Shown here in pieces: positions 43,503 to 52,873 of a stretch of 64,000 nt of DNA. The stretch's first letter is position 1. The number at the start of each line of letters is the position of its first letter. The translations under genes were made by a program, and so were the position numbers. The DNA comes from Planctomycetota bacterium (GTDB taxonomy: Bacteria; Planctomycetota; Planctomycetia; Isosphaerales; Isosphaeraceae), in NCBI GenBank assembly GCA_021791715.1, contig JAJYWB010000001.1:186001-250000 (forward strand), in the 5' to 3' direction. Below the pieces are notes generated by a model. That model searched no databases. It saw only the letters and a program-made list of their open reading frames with translations, and was not told the origin of the DNA.

Positions 43503-45722
43503 TTATTGTTTGTTCTTGGACGCGACGATCCGTTTCACCCGCGCGGTTTCGCCCTTCAGGAAATCGACGTCGAGGAACGGATCGGGAGTCGTCTTTTGAT
43601 ACCGAACTTTTCCCTCGGCGTCGACCAGAATCACGCTGTGCAACGGCGATCGCTCGAAATCGTCATAAGCCTGATACTTCTGAAACACCTTGAGTTCAGG
43701 GTCGGGAAGAATCGGCATCGGAAACAAAACCCCCTCTTTATTTTGCTTAAGCGCTTTCGACGTCGCCTGATCGTCGGTCGAAACCGCGACGATCGTCGTA
43801 TCAAGCTTTTTGAAGGCTTCGATCTCTTTGCCGAAAAGCTCGAGCTGCTGCATACAATGAGCGCACGTTCGACCCAAATAGAACAGAATGATCACATTCT
43901 TACCTTTATGATCGGCGAGCGACCAGCGTTTGCCGTCGGTATCGGCGAGTTCGAGGGGAAGGGCTTCGAACGGAGCCCACGCGAGCGGTCCGAGGGGTTC
44001 GAGATTGATGCGATGAGGCCCGGCTTCGTCGGTTTCGGCGGACGAACGGGGGGTTGAAACGGGCGCGCCGAGCTTGGCTAGCCGTTCAAAGATCGGTATG
44101 TCTTTATCTGCGTTCGCGGCGATCTCGCTCAGTTTGAGCGCCTCGCGTTTGGCCTCTTCAAGTTTGCCCACTTTGGCGAGGATTTCGACATAAGCCGCGA
44201 GCGCGGGGACTTCGTTCGGGCGACGATCGGCGCCGGTTTTGGCCGAAACCTCGGCGAAACCGAAATTCCTCGCCTCGATGTGCGCGCGAGCCAAAGCCTC
44301 GGATCGCATCCCGGTCGCCTTCGAGAATCGCTCGAACGCGGGACCGATTCGACCTTCAAGTAAATGAGCATAACCTTCAAGTTCGGCGATCGCCTGATCG
44401 ATCTGATTCGACAATCCCCCTTTGGCGCCCGGGGTCAGTTTTTTGAGCCCTTCGATCTGTTCGGCGAGTTTGGATTTGTCTTTCTTGGCCGCGTAGGCGA
44501 GACCGAGGGTGTAAAACCGTTCCTTCTGTTCGATCGGAGTCGTCGACCAATCGAGTTCGCCCGCGAGCGTCGCGGCGATCAGGTCGTCCCAGAGTTCGTA
44601 ACGAACCAGCGTTTCGGACCAGCGAGCCCGCCCCGAACGTTGCGCCGAGCCGCCGTCCTGAACGTTGTTCTTCTCGGGATCGCGCGGCTGATCGACGAGA
44701 TTGCGCGCCACCGCGATCGCCTCTCGAACCCGACCCACGTGCCCCAGGCTCGTCACTAGCCATTGATTGTTGTGCGCATAATTATGAATTTCAAACGGCA
44801 TCGTCCGTTCGCTCGTCATCGCGGCGTGATCCACCCGCGCCGATCCCTCTTGCTGATAAGCCGCGTCGGCGTAGCGTTTCAGGCCGGTGTACGTGTGACC
44901 CGGCATGTGCCACGCGTGCGCGATTCCGGGCGCCGAAGGGGCGAACAAAGCCGCCGATTTCAACGCGCGTTCGGGTTTCACGCCGTCCCATAGGTGAATT
45001 CGATAATGATGCGCTCCGGGATGCGTCGGCTCGACCCGCAGCACCCCCTCGATCAGCGAATCGACCGCCTGGCGGCTGCCGATGCCGTCTTGTCCCGCGT
45101 TCGACCAAGCGATCATCGCCAGCCAAGCTTGCGCGTCGAGATCGGCGGGAAATTCCTGAACGATCGTCTCGTATCCCGTTAAATGCCCCTGCCGGCGCGA
45201 TTTGTCGTCTCCCGTTTCGCGATATTGAGCCTCCATCGCGCTGAGATAGAGCCGTTCGCGGCGGCTCGGAGGATTCTTGGCCGCGACCTCGAGCGCCTTT
45301 TTGAGGAACCCCTTGGCTCGCTTGGCGTTGTTCACGTTCGCCATCGCCATGCCCCAATACGCCGTCGAACAGTTCGGGTCGTACCACGCCGCCTGACGGA
45401 ACGAACGCTCGGCTTCCAGATAATAAAAGGAATGGAGTTGAGCGACCCCTTGATTGATAAACGCTCGCGCGTCGTCGCTTTTGGTCGTCGCGGCGAAATC
45501 GACCTTCCCCATGCCCGGCATGATCCGCGCCTTGCGTCGAGGCCCCGCGTTAAACGCCTCGCCGTGCACCGAGTGACCCGCCGCGGGAGTCGCGGGATCG
45601 GTTTCGCTCGCGGGGAGAGTCGCCTTGGCGGGATCCTGCGCGTGCGCCGAGCCGATCCAAAGCGCGAATAAACCGATCGCAAAAGCGGTCGTGCGAACAA
45701 CGATCGACGAACGTTTCATCAT
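43503..45722 (-). CDS. TPR-repeat protein with C-terminal redoxin domain, exported
   Basis: A 739-aa protein. A signal peptide (TTAFAIGLFALWIGSAHA) is followed by a long helical TPR region (about residues 70-560; INQGVAQLHSFYYLEAERSFRQAAWYDP-type units). A thioredoxin/AhpC-like domain closes it (about 590-735): LADTDGKRWSLADHKGKNVIILFYL, a CAHC active site, and KTTPDPFLDVDFL. The CxxC is intact, so redox activity is likely. This fusion is known in planctomycetes and Acidobacteria, with TPRs thought to bind partners. Part of the TPR region also matches the 'TPR_11-like' peptidase-linked repeats with HAWHMPGHTYTGLKRYADA. Located in the periplasm; queE follows 19 bases downstream. Confidence 0.88.
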   Translation of the reverse strand: MMKRSSIVVRTTAFAIGLFALWIGSAHAQDPAKATLPASETDPATPAAGHSVHGEAFNAGPRRKARIMPGMGKVDFAATTKSDDARAFINQGVAQLHSFYYLEAERSFRQAAWYDPNCSTAYWGMAMANVNNAKRAKGFLKKALEVAAKNPPSRRERLYLSAMEAQYRETGDDKSRRQGHLTGYETIVQEFPADLDAQAWLAMIAWSNAGQDGIGSRQAVDSLIEGVLRVEPTHPGAHHYRIHLWDGVKPERALKSAALFAPSAPGIAHAWHMPGHTYTGLKRYADAAYQQEGSARVDHAAMTSERTMPFEIHNYAHNNQWLVTSLGHVGRVREAIAVARNLVDQPRDPEKNNVQDGGSAQRSGRARWSETLVRYELWDDLIAATLAGELDWSTTPIEQKERFYTLGLAYAAKKDKSKLAEQIEGLKKLTPGAKGGLSNQIDQAIAELEGYAHLLEGRIGPAFERFSKATGMRSEALARAHIEARNFGFAEVSAKTGADRRPNEVPALAAYVEILAKVGKLEEAKREALKLSEIAANADKDIPIFERLAKLGAPVSTPRSSAETDEAGPHRINLEPLGPLAWAPFEALPLELADTDGKRWSLADHKGKNVIILFYLGRTCAHCMQQLELFGKEIEAFKKLDTTIVAVSTDDQATSKALKQNKEGVLFPMPILPDPELKVFQKYQAYDDFERSPLHSVILVDAEGKVRYQKTTPDPFLDVDFLKGETARVKRIVASKNKQ

Positions 45723-46228
45723 TCAGATCTCTCGATTCAAGGTGTATTCCTTCGTCGGCGCCGGGCGGGTTCGAGAGGAATCGACCGATTCGGTCGAGTT
45801 TCCATTACCGAGGCGAACTCGCGCCGTCGGAGCGATGCGGCGGGTAATAAAGGCGGAGGCGAACCGACGGTTCCTGGCGATCAAACCCGATCGTCGAACG
45901 AACGACGAACTTCGGGTCTGATCGATGCGATTCTAAGGCGCCGGACTCGGAAAATCCATCACCCCGGAACCAAAGATTGCTTTTCGAAGTCGTATCGGAT
46001 CGCCGAACGGCCGCAAGCAAAGGAGCGATTCGCTTGAATCGAATAAGTTTTCATAAGAGATAAAAAAAAACCTTCGCATGCGCTTCCATTCGCAGGGAAT
46101 TTGGAATTCGCCTGAAATTCGCGTCGTGTCGTCGTCGAAATCGAAGTCGGATCGATCGCGATTCGGGCCATTACGAATTCGGAATCGGGTCGATCGCGGC
46201 GAATCGAGCGAAACCCGTAATCGACGCG
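45723..46228. other. Intergenic region, about 500 bases
   Basis: Between the TPR-redoxin start and the DinB stop I see no supported gene. Minus-strand frames at 45805-46020 and 45959-46171 lack ribosome sites and family motifs. A poly-A run (about 46062-46070) is the main landmark. The TPR-redoxin promoter should lie here. Confidence 0.4.
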
Positions 46229-46711
46229 TTAGATCGTCACCGGTTTTTGGAGCATTCGTCTCACCGCGACGAATTGTCCCGCGTGCATCATCGGATGAAG
46301 ACCGATCATGTTGAAAAGCGCCGCGTATGTCGGGGCGTACGAGATTCCCGTCTCTTTATCGAGGTCGGAATCGGCGGTCGCGGCGATCACAGCGAGAGTC
46401 GCCTCGCGCTGTTTTTTCATCAGATCAAGATATGCACTCTTGGAAAGATACGCGGGTTTTTCGAGTTCGAGCGCCTCTTTGGAATGCGCCTCTTCGAAGC
46501 CCGCGGGGAGCGCGGGGGACGAACCCGGCTTAACCGATTCGATCATGCCTCGTTCCGACATGATCAAATGGCCGAGCTGCCACGCGATCGGGTTCATTCC
46601 CTCGACGGGACGAATCGTCAACTCGGCGTCGGAAAGGTCGCCGAGATACGAGTTCATCACCATGTCTGTTAAACCCATCGTCATCTTGAATACGTCTTTG
46701 GCGGAAGGCAT
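46229..46711 (-). CDS. DinB family protein
   Basis: A 160-aa four-helix-bundle DinB-like protein, a family that includes metal-dependent thiol S-transferases and many of unknown role. The three metal-binding His residues are visible: one in WQLGHLIMSERG near residue 44 and a pair in IGLHPMMHAGQF near residue 145. The longest frame starts at 46864. The ATG at 46711 was chosen because GGAGA stands upstream at a normal distance and the family begins here. It lies 162 bases after the Gfo/Idh gene stop on the same strand. The true substrate is unknown. Confidence 0.88.
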   Translation of the reverse strand: MPSAKDVFKMTMGLTDMVMNSYLGDLSDAELTIRPVEGMNPIAWQLGHLIMSERGMIESVKPGSSPALPAGFEEAHSKEALELEKPAYLSKSAYLDLMKKQREATLAVIAATADSDLDKETGISYAPTYAALFNMIGLHPMMHAGQFVAVRRMLQKPVTI

Positions 46712-46873
46712 CTTCGTCTCCAAAATCCATAGGGAAAGTTGCGTGATAAACGGCGAGCGAATTATAGACGACGAACGTCCATCGTGAAAAGGGATCGCTC
46801 CCGAGGCCTTCGAATCGTCGCGCGATTCCTCGACGAATTCATCCAACTCGAGGAACGCGTTCAAGAATCAATT

Positions 46874-47812
46874 TTATAATTTAATATCAATTGGTTCTCC
46901 GCGTCGGTCGCCGCTCGTCTTGGCGGCCTCGATGAACGCGACGATCTCGAGCGTTTCGCGCGGGTCGATCGGCGGAGTGCGGGTTTCGAACATCGCGACG
47001 ATCTTTTTGAGCAGTTCGCGGTAAATGTAACGCGTTCCCACGCCCTTGGTGACGACCGACTTCTCGCCGAAAACCGTGAAGCCGTAATCCTCCCGCCCCT
47101 GACGAATGCCGCGCACGCTCGCGACCCGACAGTCGGACCAAACCCCCGTGACGACCTCGCCCCCGGGCTCGCTCAAACAAACCACGCGCTTGCACCCGGG
47201 ACCCATCAGTGTATATAACATTTCAACAGGATGAATCCCGTAATGATATAAGCCGGGATTACGCGGATGCGTGGGCGCGGGACCGAACGTCGTCGCTCCC
47301 AATATCTTGCCCGTTCCAAGTTTTCCCTCGCGCGCCTCGACGACCTCGGGTGCGTAACGCAGGCTCGAACTCGACATCATCGGCAAGTGTTTCACGCTCG
47401 CGAGATCGATCATCGCCCGCGCGTCGGCGAGCGAACAAGCGAACGGCTTGTCCACATATAAAGGCATACCACGCTCAAGCAGCGGCAAGGCGCGCTCTTT
47501 GTGCACGCTTCCGTCGACCGATTCGATCATCACCGCGTCGACCTTGCCGAGCAAATCGAGCGGATCGTCGACGAACGGAACCCCGTATGTTTTCAACTTG
47601 TCCACATATTGAGGAACAAGTTCGGGTGAGATCAAAGATTTCCCCGCGACCGCGGCGACGACCTTCGCACCGTCGACCCATTGATCTTCGGCTATATCCA
47701 CATGATTGAACCTTTTTGTGAACTCGACGACGTGGCTGGTGTCGCAATCGACCAATCCCAGGCGAATCATGGGCGCACTCGCTTCGGTTTTGGAGGAAAA
47801 ATCGTCCGTCAT
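46874..47812 (-). CDS. Gfo/Idh/MocA family oxidoreductase
   Basis: A 312-aa NAD(P)-dependent oxidoreductase. The N-terminal Rossmann strand is MIRLGLVDCDTSHVVEFTKRF, in which the usual GxGxxG is replaced by DCDTSH, a variant known in some planctomycete members. The catalytic-region Lys is in GMPLYVDKPFACSLADAR (EKP-like). The C-terminal beta-sheet domain has YHYGIHPVEMLYTLMGPG with a conserved His. The first ATG is kept, though an ATG at 47770 directly before the Rossmann strand is possible. No signal peptide. Likely acts on a sugar derivative. Confidence 0.88.
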   Translation of the reverse strand: MTDDFSSKTEASAPMIRLGLVDCDTSHVVEFTKRFNHVDIAEDQWVDGAKVVAAVAGKSLISPELVPQYVDKLKTYGVPFVDDPLDLLGKVDAVMIESVDGSVHKERALPLLERGMPLYVDKPFACSLADARAMIDLASVKHLPMMSSSSLRYAPEVVEAREGKLGTGKILGATTFGPAPTHPRNPGLYHYGIHPVEMLYTLMGPGCKRVVCLSEPGGEVVTGVWSDCRVASVRGIRQGREDYGFTVFGEKSVVTKGVGTRYIYRELLKKIVAMFETRTPPIDPRETLEIVAFIEAAKTSGDRRGEPIDIKL

Positions 47813-47971
47813 TCGAACGCCGACTCGGTTCGGTCGCGGTTCGCGTTCGCGTTCTTCGCGGGTTACGATCTCAGCGTCTTTTAAGCGATTCCATCATCGC
47901 GTACTTTCGCTCCGGGGCAAGAGGGTCGCGGCGACCGATCGCGGCTGGTTCCACGCGAAACCGCGGCTCGA

Positions 47972-48913
47972 TCAATCGGGGTCGGCGGCTTTTCGGTTCG
48001 ATCCCGCCGCTCCGGCCGATTTGCGATCGGCTTGTTTTTCGGATCCTGAGCCGGTCGGGTTCTTAGAATCGGCGGTTTCCGGTTTTTTAAAAATGATTAT
48101 ATGTTGCCACGGGAGGAATTCGAGCGAATCGACGAACGCGAATCCCATCGGCTCGATCTCTTTCCGCACCTGGCGAAGCGTCATCTTGTGTTCGGGCTTG
48201 ATCGGCACGGCGTCGTCTTCGCCGCGAAATTCCACGAAGACGATTCGTCCCCCCGGTTTAAGCGCATCGCGAAGCCCCGCGATCATCAATTCGGGCTGGG
48301 CGAATTCGTGATAAACGTCGGTCATCAAAATCAAATCGACCTTCGCTTTTGGCAGCTTGGGGTCGGTCGGAGAAGAGAGAATCGTTTTGATGTTCGTCAG
48401 ACCGAAGTTTTTAGCGTTAACTTGTAAAGAATCGAGCATGTTTTTTTGAAGATCGGTCGCGTAGACGACTCCCTTAGCGCCGACCCGCCGGGCGATTCGG
48501 ACGGTGATGTAGCCGACCCCGGCGCCGACGTCGGCGACGGTCGATCCCTCGGCGATCTTGAGCGCATCGAGCATCTCGTCGGGATGTTCCTCCTGGAGCC
48601 GCTCGGGCCGGACGAGCCAGTCGGCGCCGCCTCCTTCAAACGACATCACGTCGGCGATCGGCCGACCCATGTACATTCGCCCCTTGATCGTCCGCGCCGG
48701 CCGCGGATGATCGGCGTCGAACTTGCCGGCCGCTTCGGCGTTCGACTTGGCGTCGCCCCGATCGGCTCGCTTTTTCGCTTTGTTCTTCGCCTTCGTTTTC
48801 GCGTCGGAGGGTTCTTTAGCGGGCTCCGACGCGGAATCTTGGGCGCGCACGACGACCGCGAAAGCGAGAATGAGAGCGAAAAGCCGTCCAATTCGATAAG
48901 CAAGGCGCGGCAT
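47972..48913 (-). CDS. Class I SAM-dependent methyltransferase with signal peptide
   Basis: A 313-aa protein. The N-terminus (RIGRLFALILAFAVVVRAQD) is a convincing signal peptide, followed by a Lys/Ala-rich linker of about 45 residues. Next is a family block DHPRPARTIKGRMYMGRPIADVM, and then a Rossmann methyltransferase domain: motif I VADVGAGVGYITVRIA, motif post-I VYATDLQ, motif IV VDLILMTDVYHEF, and LKPGGRIVFVEFRGE. The C-terminus is charged and low-complexity. The oddity is export: SAM is cytoplasmic, so an exported methyltransferase needs explanation; it could be anchored with its domain in the cytoplasm. It lies 43 bases downstream of the glycosyltransferase gene. Confidence 0.88.
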   Translation of the reverse strand: MPRLAYRIGRLFALILAFAVVVRAQDSASEPAKEPSDAKTKAKNKAKKRADRGDAKSNAEAAGKFDADHPRPARTIKGRMYMGRPIADVMSFEGGGADWLVRPERLQEEHPDEMLDALKIAEGSTVADVGAGVGYITVRIARRVGAKGVVYATDLQKNMLDSLQVNAKNFGLTNIKTILSSPTDPKLPKAKVDLILMTDVYHEFAQPELMIAGLRDALKPGGRIVFVEFRGEDDAVPIKPEHKMTLRQVRKEIEPMGFAFVDSLEFLPWQHIIIFKKPETADSKNPTGSGSEKQADRKSAGAAGSNRKAADPD

Positions 48914-48956
48914 GTTGAAATCGCCTTTGGGTGAAACGCCGCGCCCCGCTCGCCGG

Positions 48957-49844
48957 TCAATCCGCGAGAGCGTAGCGGACGATGCAATAAAGAGCCTGAA
49001 CGCCGTCTTTCCAGCCGATCTTTTTCCCCTCGCGGTAATCGCGTCCGTTGTAGCTGACGGGCATCTCGTAGACGCGACACCGACGCGCCGGTCGACCTTC
49101 GATCGCGGGCATCCTGAACCGCGCCACCTTCGCCGTCACCTCGGGCTCGAAACCGAACCGGTCGCTCTTGAGCGTGATCCCCTGGATCACCTCGCGACGA
49201 AATACCTTGTAACAAACCTCCATGTCTGTCAAATTCAGATTTGTAAATGTGTTTGAAAGTAACGTGAGGAACTTATTGGCGAGCGAATGCCAGAAGTAGA
49301 GAACGCGATGTTTCTCGCCGATGAACCTCGACCCGTAAACGACGTCGGCTTTTCCCTCGATGATCGGCTCGATGAGCTGAGGATACTGCGCGGGATCGTA
49401 TTCCATGTCGGCGTCTTGAACGATCACGATTTGGCCCGTCGCCTTGGCGAATCCCGTCCGGAGCGCCGCGCCTTTCCCCTGGTTGCGGTCGTGATACGCG
49501 ATCACGAGGTCGGGCTCTTCGGTTTCGAGCCGTTTGAGGATGTCTCGCGTGCCGTCGGTTGAATAATCGTCAACCAAGATGATTTGCTTTTGAATCGGCA
49601 CGGCGCGAACGTGGCGGAGGATCTCGCGGATCGTTTCACGCTCGTTGTAAACCGGGATCACGACCGAAAGGACCAGATCCTCGGGGATTCGGTAAATCCC
49701 CACGCGTTTGCAAAACACCTCTCCCAGGTGTTTGATCAACCACTCGACGCGTTCGCGGTCGTCGGCGGGGGGGGATTCGGTATCGAGCACTCGGTCCATC
49801 ACGTCAAAAGAATCATGATAAGTGAAAATAGCCTTGGTCGTCAT
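48957..49844 (-). CDS. Glycosyltransferase family 2, dolichol/polyprenyl-phosphate mannosyltransferase-like
   Basis: A 295-aa GT2 enzyme that probably moves a sugar from a nucleotide donor to a polyprenyl phosphate. The core shows [14 protein letters not shown] near residue 60, [29 protein letters not shown], the DXD-type [18 protein letters not shown], and [15 protein letters not shown], all typical of DPM1-like enzymes. The C-terminal part ([21 protein letters not shown]) fits too. No strong membrane helix. The first 50 residues are extra and contain an acidic helix. AAGGA lies eight bases before the ATG. The exported methyltransferase gene precedes it on the sequence, i.e. lies downstream; on the other side is the DsbD gene. 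Confidence 0.92.
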   Translation of the reverse strand: MTTKAIFTYHDSFDVMDRVLDTESPPADDRERVEWLIKHLGEVFCKRVGIYRIPEDLVLSVVIPVYNERETIREILRHVRAVPIQKQIILVDDYSTDGTRDILKRLETEEPDLVIAYHDRNQGKGAALRTGFAKATGQIVIVQDADMEYDPAQYPQLIEPIIEGKADVVYGSRFIGEKHRVLYFWHSLANKFLTLLSNTFTNLNLTDMEVCYKVFRREVIQGITLKSDRFGFEPEVTAKVARFRMPAIEGRPARRCRVYEMPVSYNGRDYREGKKIGWKDGVQALYCIVRYALAD

Positions 49845-50059
49845 CGTCGCGTTCCTTCTCCATAAGGCTTCGATGTCGCGATATCGCGGAAATCCTTCCG
49901 CGAGGATTATAAAAGGGCCGAGCCCGAAAACGGAAGACCGAAGCGGAGCGGTTCGGTGGAAATCGCGATCTTGATCGGATCGAGTCGAGAGAGGCTCGAT
50001 CGAATCCTAGAAAACCCAAACCGCTCGGGATTGGAATCGAAATCGGCGCCGATGCGGCG

Positions 50060-52417
50060 TCATTTCACGCTCGATCCGTTCCTCGCGAGCTTCTCTCCCG
50101 TTCCAGAGGCCGCCAAAACGCGGTCGAGAAAGGCGACGAAAACCTCGGGCTCGTGCGCTCCGTTGATCGAATCGATCACTTTGCCTTCGGGAGAGATCGC
50201 GACGTAAAACGGATTCGTCAGCGACTTGACGATCTCGTTCTGCAAAAGCGCGTTCGTTTCGGCGAGCTCCTTCCTTTCGGCCTGAGTGATCGACGCGATC
50301 GGCACGGTATCGGTGTAAAGCTGAACACGAACAAACTTGTTGAGGCGTTCGATCACCTCGGGACGCGGGAAAACCGATTGTTCCATCAGCCTGCAATTCG
50401 TGCAGAAGACTCCCGTGAAATCGATGATCACAGGTTTATTTTCCAATTTCGCCTGCTTGATCGCATTTTCATAACTCATACCCCAAACGACGCCGTGGAA
50501 CGTCTTCTCTTGTTGGATCGCGATTTTGGGATCGTTCGACGACGCCGCGACCTCGCCCCCTCCGCTCGTGGCGCCCGTCGAACCCGCGGCGAGCTGAGCG
50601 CGCGATTGAAGCGAATCGACGTCGGGAGGCAAAAGACCGACGATCAGGCGATTCCAGACGACGGTTTGAGGAGGATTGCCGAAGAGCGCGGGGGCGAGGA
50701 ACAACGCGCCCGAAAGGAATACGATCCCCGCGACCATTCGACCGGGGCCGACCCTCGGAGCGTCGTGATCGTGATCGGTGCGAAACAATCCCAACAAATA
50801 GAGCCCGCAAACGAGAGCCAACACAACCCAGATCGTTAGTACCGTGTACGCGCCGAACCACGCCTGATCGGGGGTGACGAATGCGAGTTCAAAGTTATTA
50901 ATAAATTTAAAGGCCGCGCCGATTTCAATAAGCCCGCCGACGAGCTTGACCGCGTTCATCCAGTCGCCGCTTTTGGGCGCCTTGGCGAGCAGCCCGGGGG
51001 CGAGCGCAAGCAAAAAGAAGGGCAACGCCAGAACCGTCGCGAACGTCGCCAAACCGATAATCGGGTAAAAATATTTACCCTGAGCCGCCATCACGAGGAG
51101 CCCGCCGACGACGGGGAACGTGCACGTGAACGAGGTGATCGTAAGCGTGAGCGCCATGAAGACGACCCCGACGAGCCCTCCCTTGCTCTCGCGCTTCGCC
51201 GAAGCGTTCAAAAGAAAGCTCGGCAAACCGATCTCGAACAATCCCAACAAGCTCAATCCGAACGCGAGGAAAAGGATCGCCACGAAGCCGTTAAGCCATG
51301 CGGAAGTGGCTAACTGTTGAAGAGACGACGCGCCGAACGCGAGCGAGAAAACGAGCCCGACCGCGGTGAAGATCCCGATGATCGACAGGCAATACGTGAT
51401 CGCCAAGCCCAGCGTGCTACCTTGTCGTTCGCGTCCTTGTTTCACAAAGAAATTGACCGTGATCGGAACCATAGGCCACACGCACGGCATCACCAAAGCC
51501 AAGAGCCCCGCGCCCGCTGAAAGTAAGATAAACGAAAGCAAGCCTTGTTCAATCGATTTTTCAACATCGGTTTTCACGCCCGTATCTGTTGATTTCGAAG
51601 CGATCGCTCCCGTCGATTGAAGCGCCGGCGACGACGATTTCATGTCCGCGGGCGCCGGGTCGACTTTTGTCGCCGAGTCGATTTGGGAGATCGCGGGCGC
51701 CGCGCCGGTTTTCGCGGGTTCGACGGGTGCGTTCGGCTTTGGCTCGGAGGACGGCGAGACGTTTGAACTCACCGCGGGGGCGGGGTCGTTCGAACCCGCC
51801 GCCGCTTTGGCGTCCCCGGCAATCACGTTCAATACCGCGGCGTCGAGCGTCCACGCTCCCGGGAACGTGCAACTCGCTCCGGGTCCGCTCGAACAAAGCT
51901 GGTAAGAGGCCTGGCACCGCAGTTTCCGAGGGCCCGGCTTGGCGTCTAAGGGGATTTTGAGCTTGATGCTCCAGGTGACCGCGTGCTCGAAAAACTCGAC
52001 CGATTCGAGATCGGGGAAGGCGTCGTCTTTCTTTTTGATCGGGTCGCTCGACGACTTCCAATCGCCTTCGATTTTCAGCCCCCCGGTGTCGAAGAAGTCG
52101 AACTGGGTGGGTCGAGGACCCTGATCGGGGGCTTTCTTTTGGTACTGATAAATATGCCAGGGTTCGTCGATGCGAGCCGTCACCTCGAACGTTACGGTAT
52201 CGCCCGGTTTGGCTTCCGCCGGTTTGACCGCGGTTTTGAACTTGGCCTGCGCGGGCCTAAACGCCGGTTTTGAATCTTTGACCGCGGGTTTGGGATCGTC
52301 CCCGCGAGCGCTCAAGAAGGGCGCGAGAACCGCGATCGCGACGACCGCCGCGTACTTCAAAGACTTGATTAAGGATTCGAGACGATTCGACGCGGTTCGT
52401 GAATAATTGCTTCGCAT
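50060..52417 (-). CDS. DsbD-type protein-disulfide reductase
   Basis: A 785-aa membrane protein that passes electrons from cytoplasmic thioredoxin to periplasmic thiol proteins. Order of domains: signal peptide (AAVVAIAVLAPFLSARG), DsbD-alpha-like periplasmic domain (about 30-190; EVTARIDEPWHIYQYQ, ASYQLCSSGPGASC), an Ala/Pro-rich linker, a CcdA/DsbD-beta membrane domain with about eight helices (GLLALVMPCVWPMVPITV and TSFTCTFPVVGG, each with its key Cys), and a C-terminal thioredoxin-like domain with VFCTNCRLMEQSVFP. All three redox centres are present. The start was moved from 52510 to the ATG at 52417 just before the signal peptide. It may supply electrons to the double TlpA and TPR-redoxin proteins in this window. 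Confidence 0.93.
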   Translation of the reverse strand: MRSNYSRTASNRLESLIKSLKYAAVVAIAVLAPFLSARGDDPKPAVKDSKPAFRPAQAKFKTAVKPAEAKPGDTVTFEVTARIDEPWHIYQYQKKAPDQGPRPTQFDFFDTGGLKIEGDWKSSSDPIKKKDDAFPDLESVEFFEHAVTWSIKLKIPLDAKPGPRKLRCQASYQLCSSGPGASCTFPGAWTLDAAVLNVIAGDAKAAAGSNDPAPAVSSNVSPSSEPKPNAPVEPAKTGAAPAISQIDSATKVDPAPADMKSSSPALQSTGAIASKSTDTGVKTDVEKSIEQGLLSFILLSAGAGLLALVMPCVWPMVPITVNFFVKQGRERQGSTLGLAITYCLSIIGIFTAVGLVFSLAFGASSLQQLATSAWLNGFVAILFLAFGLSLLGLFEIGLPSFLLNASAKRESKGGLVGVVFMALTLTITSFTCTFPVVGGLLVMAAQGKYFYPIIGLATFATVLALPFFLLALAPGLLAKAPKSGDWMNAVKLVGGLIEIGAAFKFINNFELAFVTPDQAWFGAYTVLTIWVVLALVCGLYLLGLFRTDHDHDAPRVGPGRMVAGIVFLSGALFLAPALFGNPPQTVVWNRLIVGLLPPDVDSLQSRAQLAAGSTGATSGGGEVAASSNDPKIAIQQEKTFHGVVWGMSYENAIKQAKLENKPVIIDFTGVFCTNCRLMEQSVFPRPEVIERLNKFVRVQLYTDTVPIASITQAERKELAETNALLQNEIVKSLTNPFYVAISPEGKVIDSINGAHEPEVFVAFLDRVLAASGTGEKLARNGSSVK

Positions 52418-52723
52418 GGATTCGCCGGCCTCAAGGGATCGTGATCGACCGTATAGATCCGATTCGTAATGAACAATGATCATTATCGGGTGATCGCTAA
52501 TCCATTCCATCCTACAACCGGCGACTCGATTTCGACAAGTCGAGCGGAGCGATCGCCGACCAAAAAATCAAGAGATAATTATAAGATTGGTTTATTGTTT
52601 CTCGCTCATTACATCCCCGTCGACTCTTGGCATGAAAAACGCATGAATTCCTTTCGCGATCGATCTTCCAAACGTGCGCACGATCGCGGAGTCCAGAAAA
52701 CGAACGAGCACCCAAAACAGACA

Positions 52724-52852
52724 AATCGTTCAAAGCGTTCATTTTGGAACGACTGTTCTCCGCGCATCTAAGCGTTTTCCAAGATTTCTTTGGTTGGGAC
52801 CCTTTCCTTTTGAACGCTTTCAGTCTAGAATGAAATCGTTCAAAACGTTCAT
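52724..52852 (+). promoter_or_regulatory. Operator cluster and -10 box upstream of the CarH-like gene
   Basis: Three similar sites lie between the DsbD and CarH-like genes: CGTTCAAAGCGTTCA at 52727, TGAACGCTTTCA (opposite orientation) at 52811, and CGTTCAAAACGTTCA at 52837. Sites one and three are head-to-tail repeats of CGTTCA with a nine-base step. A -10-like TAGAAT lies at 52826-52831 between sites two and three. MerR-type CarH proteins bind head-to-tail repeats over their own promoter, so autorepression is likely. The rest of the 456-base gap (52418-52873) holds no supported gene. Confidence 0.6.
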
Positions 52853-52873
52853 CGATTTCGGGAAGGGCGGCGT

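Noticed and set aside
45805..46171. Two 70-aa minus-strand frames upstream of the TPR-redoxin gene
   Set aside because: No Shine-Dalgarno sequence, no conserved-looking domain, and they overlap each other.
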